Origin: Dinghuibacter sp964544695
GTDB lineage: Bacteria; Bacteroidota; Bacteroidia; Chitinophagales; Chitinophagaceae
NCBI GenBank assembly: GCA_964544695.1
Contig: CAZJDB010000122.1
Coordinates: 1 to 7,151 of the forward strand
Length of the DNA stretch: 7,151 nt
Reading direction: 5' to 3'
A model generated the notes under the pieces. That model ran no database searches, was not told the DNA's origin, and worked only from the letters and a program-made list of their open reading frames with translations. The stretch's first letter is position 1; every line of letters begins with the position of its first letter. A program made the position numbers and the translations under genes. Below are positions 5,636 to 7,151 of this stretch, piece after piece.

Positions 5636-6394
5636 ATGCCCGATGCAACGATCAATACGCAGGACCCCAGGATTTTCAGGATGTCGCCGGAAGGAATACG
5701 GATTGTCCGGAAGCGCTACCGTAACATTCTTTTCCCCTTATATGCTCTTGTTTTCATCATTGTAGTGGGAGGTGAGCTTTATAATAATGGAGTGGACAAT
5801 CCCTGGATTTTCGCGATTTCCATATTGGTAAGTTTGACTTTACTCGGCTTTCTGGAGTATGCTGCTTATTCCAGACTCAAAAAAATGATGGAAAGCGTTG
5901 CCATCACATGGGATATCCTGACGATCAGCCGTCAGATGAGGGGTACCCCGGATCTGGTAATGTATCACGGTGAGATAAAGCGCATCGAGCGAACGAAAAA
6001 AGGTCATTTGGTCATCAGGGGAAGTCAGCCGAGGGATTTAATTTTTATTTCCAAATACGTGGAGGATTTTTCAGCATTACAATCCTTATTGGAGGGAGTA
6101 GCTCCCATAACGCCCTATTCTTCGACCCGATTCATTCTCTGGGGAGGCATGCTGGTCAACCTGGTCGGGCTCCTTGCCCTTATCCTGGCTTTCACGGTGA
6201 ACGACCCGCAAGCCTTTTATTGGCTGGGTGCTTTTGCTTTGGTTTTCAATGTATGGGCCCTGGTTAACTCCTGGAAGAACAAAAATCTTCCTACCCGGGC
6301 CAGAACGTTGCGTCTGGTCCGAATCCTCTTATTGCTTGCCCTGGTGGCAAAAGTGTACGCGGATTGGTCGGGTTTACGCTTTCCCCAAATCTGA
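5636..6394 (+). CDS. Five-helix membrane protein with a PH-like (YcxB-type) cytosolic domain
   Basis: From the ATG at 5636 the product has 252 residues. Two hydrophobic helices (about 31-47 and 57-78) precede a soluble beta-rich section (87-157) with the pattern of a bacterial PH or YcxB-like domain: ITWDILTISRQ, LVMYHGEIKRIERTKKG, HLVIRGSQPRDLIFISKYV and DFSALQSLLEG. Three more helices follow (about 166-187, 191-212, 227-242). Such domains are small beta barrels that bind peptides or membrane surfaces; no enzymatic residues are visible. The frame is open back to an ATG at 5546, but the intervening region looks non-coding (gap to the divergent gene, AT-rich promoter-like stretch). ATGs at 5633 and 5636 follow the -7-like element; 5681 is a further alternative. 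It probably stands alone. Its last 21 bases overlap the end of the convergent acyl-CoA synthetase gene. The specific role is unknown. Confidence 0.8.
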   Translation: MPDATINTQDPRIFRMSPEGIRIVRKRYRNILFPLYALVFIIVVGGELYNNGVDNPWIFAISILVSLTLLGFLEYAAYSRLKKMMESVAITWDILTISRQMRGTPDLVMYHGEIKRIERTKKGHLVIRGSQPRDLIFISKYVEDFSALQSLLEGVAPITPYSSTRFILWGGMLVNLVGLLALILAFTVNDPQAFYWLGAFALVFNVWALVNSWKNKNLPTRARTLRLVRILLLLALVAKVYADWSGLRFPQI

Positions 6395-7151
6395 ACGAAT
6401 CTTTTTCTTGTCGATTTTCCCCACGGAGGTCTTGGGAATGGCCGATGCGAATTCCACCCGTTCCGGCATAGCCCATTTGTTGATCTGGCCTCGCTCGATG
6501 TAACCTTGGATGTGGTATTGGATGTCTTGCACTTCAAGGGTCTGCCCGGGTTTGAGGACCAGCAGGGCGTAAGGCCTTTCTCCCCATTTGGGATCGGGCA
6601 TGCCGACCACGGCCGCTTCGGCTATGGCTGGGTGGGCAAGGATCAGGTTTTCCAAATCGGTGGACGAAATCCATTCTCCCCCACTTTTGATGACGTCCTT
6701 GATGCGGTCCGATATTTTCAGGCTATGCCGGGAATTCATACTGCCCACATCGCCTGTGTGGAGGTATCCGTTTTCCCACAACTGCGCGCCCCTTTCGGGG
6801 TCCTTGACGTAGCCTCCGGTCAACCAAGGCGCCCGTACGATGATTTCTCCGTTGTCGTCGATTTTGAGGGTCGTGAATGGAGAAGGGGTGCCTGCGCGAA
6901 TCCTTTCTTCCAGTTGCCAATCTCTTTCGCGTTTTACATCTTCGGGATAGATATGGGTCGTGGTGATCACGGGACAAGTCTCCGACATCCCATATCCCAC
7001 GATAACGTCTATCCCCCTATCCATAGCGGCGGCGGCCAGGGTCTTGGGAAGTGGGGCGCCACCAATCACTAACTTCCAACTGGCCAAATTCAGGTTTGCT
7101 CCCTCGGGGCAGGTGAGGACCATTTGCAGGACAGTAGGGACGCAATGCGAA
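6374..7151 (-). CDS. Fatty-acyl-CoA synthetase (AMP-forming), N-terminal part outside the window
   Basis: The 258 visible residues are the C-terminal half of an adenylate-forming ligase that activates a carboxylic acid with ATP and then forms a CoA thioester. In order they show SHCVPTVLQM, VIGGAPLPKTLAAAA, the A5 motif VGYGMSETCPVI, GEIIVRAPWLTGGYVKDPER, the A7 motif GYLHTGDVGSM, the A8 hinge SDRIKDVIKSGGEWISS, VVGMPDPKWGERPYALLVL, and the A10 motif PKTSVGKIDKKKI with its catalytic lysine. GYGMSETCPV and DVIKSGGEWISS are typical of the medium/long-chain FadD/AlkK-like group, so a fatty acid substrate is most likely; chain length cannot be read. The gene is intact as far as seen and enters from the right edge. 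It converges on, and overlaps by 21 bases, the PH-like membrane protein gene. Confidence 0.95.
   Translation of the reverse strand, partial: SHCVPTVLQMVLTCPEGANLNLASWKLVIGGAPLPKTLAAAAMDRGIDVIVGYGMSETCPVITTTHIYPEDVKRERDWQLEERIRAGTPSPFTTLKIDDNGEIIVRAPWLTGGYVKDPERGAQLWENGYLHTGDVGSMNSRHSLKISDRIKDVIKSGGEWISSTDLENLILAHPAIAEAAVVGMPDPKWGERPYALLVLKPGQTLEVQDIQYHIQGYIERGQINKWAMPERVEFASAIPKTSVGKIDKKKIRSDLGKA

Noticed and set aside
6506..7072. 188-codon plus-strand open frame opposite the acyl-CoA synthetase
   Set aside because: The minus strand encodes motifs A5 to A10 of the synthetase family; the antisense frame is a shadow.

Overview
The window looks like a chromosomal segment of a Bacteroidota bacterium, most likely a moderately GC-rich member of the Chitinophagaceae. 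This is inferred from three things. The LytS-type kinase / LytTR regulator pair has a Y_Y_Y-like periplasmic sensor. Start codons lack Shine-Dalgarno sequences. Elements resembling the Bacteroidota -7 box (TAnnTTTG) sit directly against several starts. I see no mobile element, CRISPR array, tRNA or rRNA. Coding density is very high.

Layout. (1) 1-916, minus strand: C-terminally incomplete family 88/105 glycoside hydrolase (unsaturated uronyl hydrolase type). (2) 917-1000: an 84-bp divergent regulatory region with phased GGATYC repeats, a GC-rich hairpin and two -7-like elements. (3) 1001-4589, plus strand: a three-gene operon, joined twice by ATGA stop/start overlaps, encoding an exported TPR + transglutaminase-like protein, a membrane sensor histidine kinase and a LytTR response regulator. 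(4) 4596-5531, minus strand: a two-gene unit with a membrane-anchored ferredoxin-fold (HMA-like) protein that has lost its metal-binding cysteines, followed by a lipoprotein version of a group I truncated hemoglobin. (5) 5636-6394, plus strand: a five-helix membrane protein with a PH-like cytosolic domain. (6) 6374-7151, minus strand: the C-terminal half of a fatty-acyl-CoA synthetase, overlapping the previous gene tail to tail.

How the genes may work together. The kinase and regulator form a two-component system whose periplasmic side is probably coupled to the co-translated transglutaminase-like protein. The divergent hydrolase shares its upstream region and could be a target. The globin and HMA-like proteins are probably both outside the cytoplasm and may form a small heme, gas-ligand or redox module. 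No published system I can name matches the transglutaminase-kinase-regulator unit or the globin/HMA pair, so these two are the best candidates for something undescribed. Both functions are inference from sequence and context.
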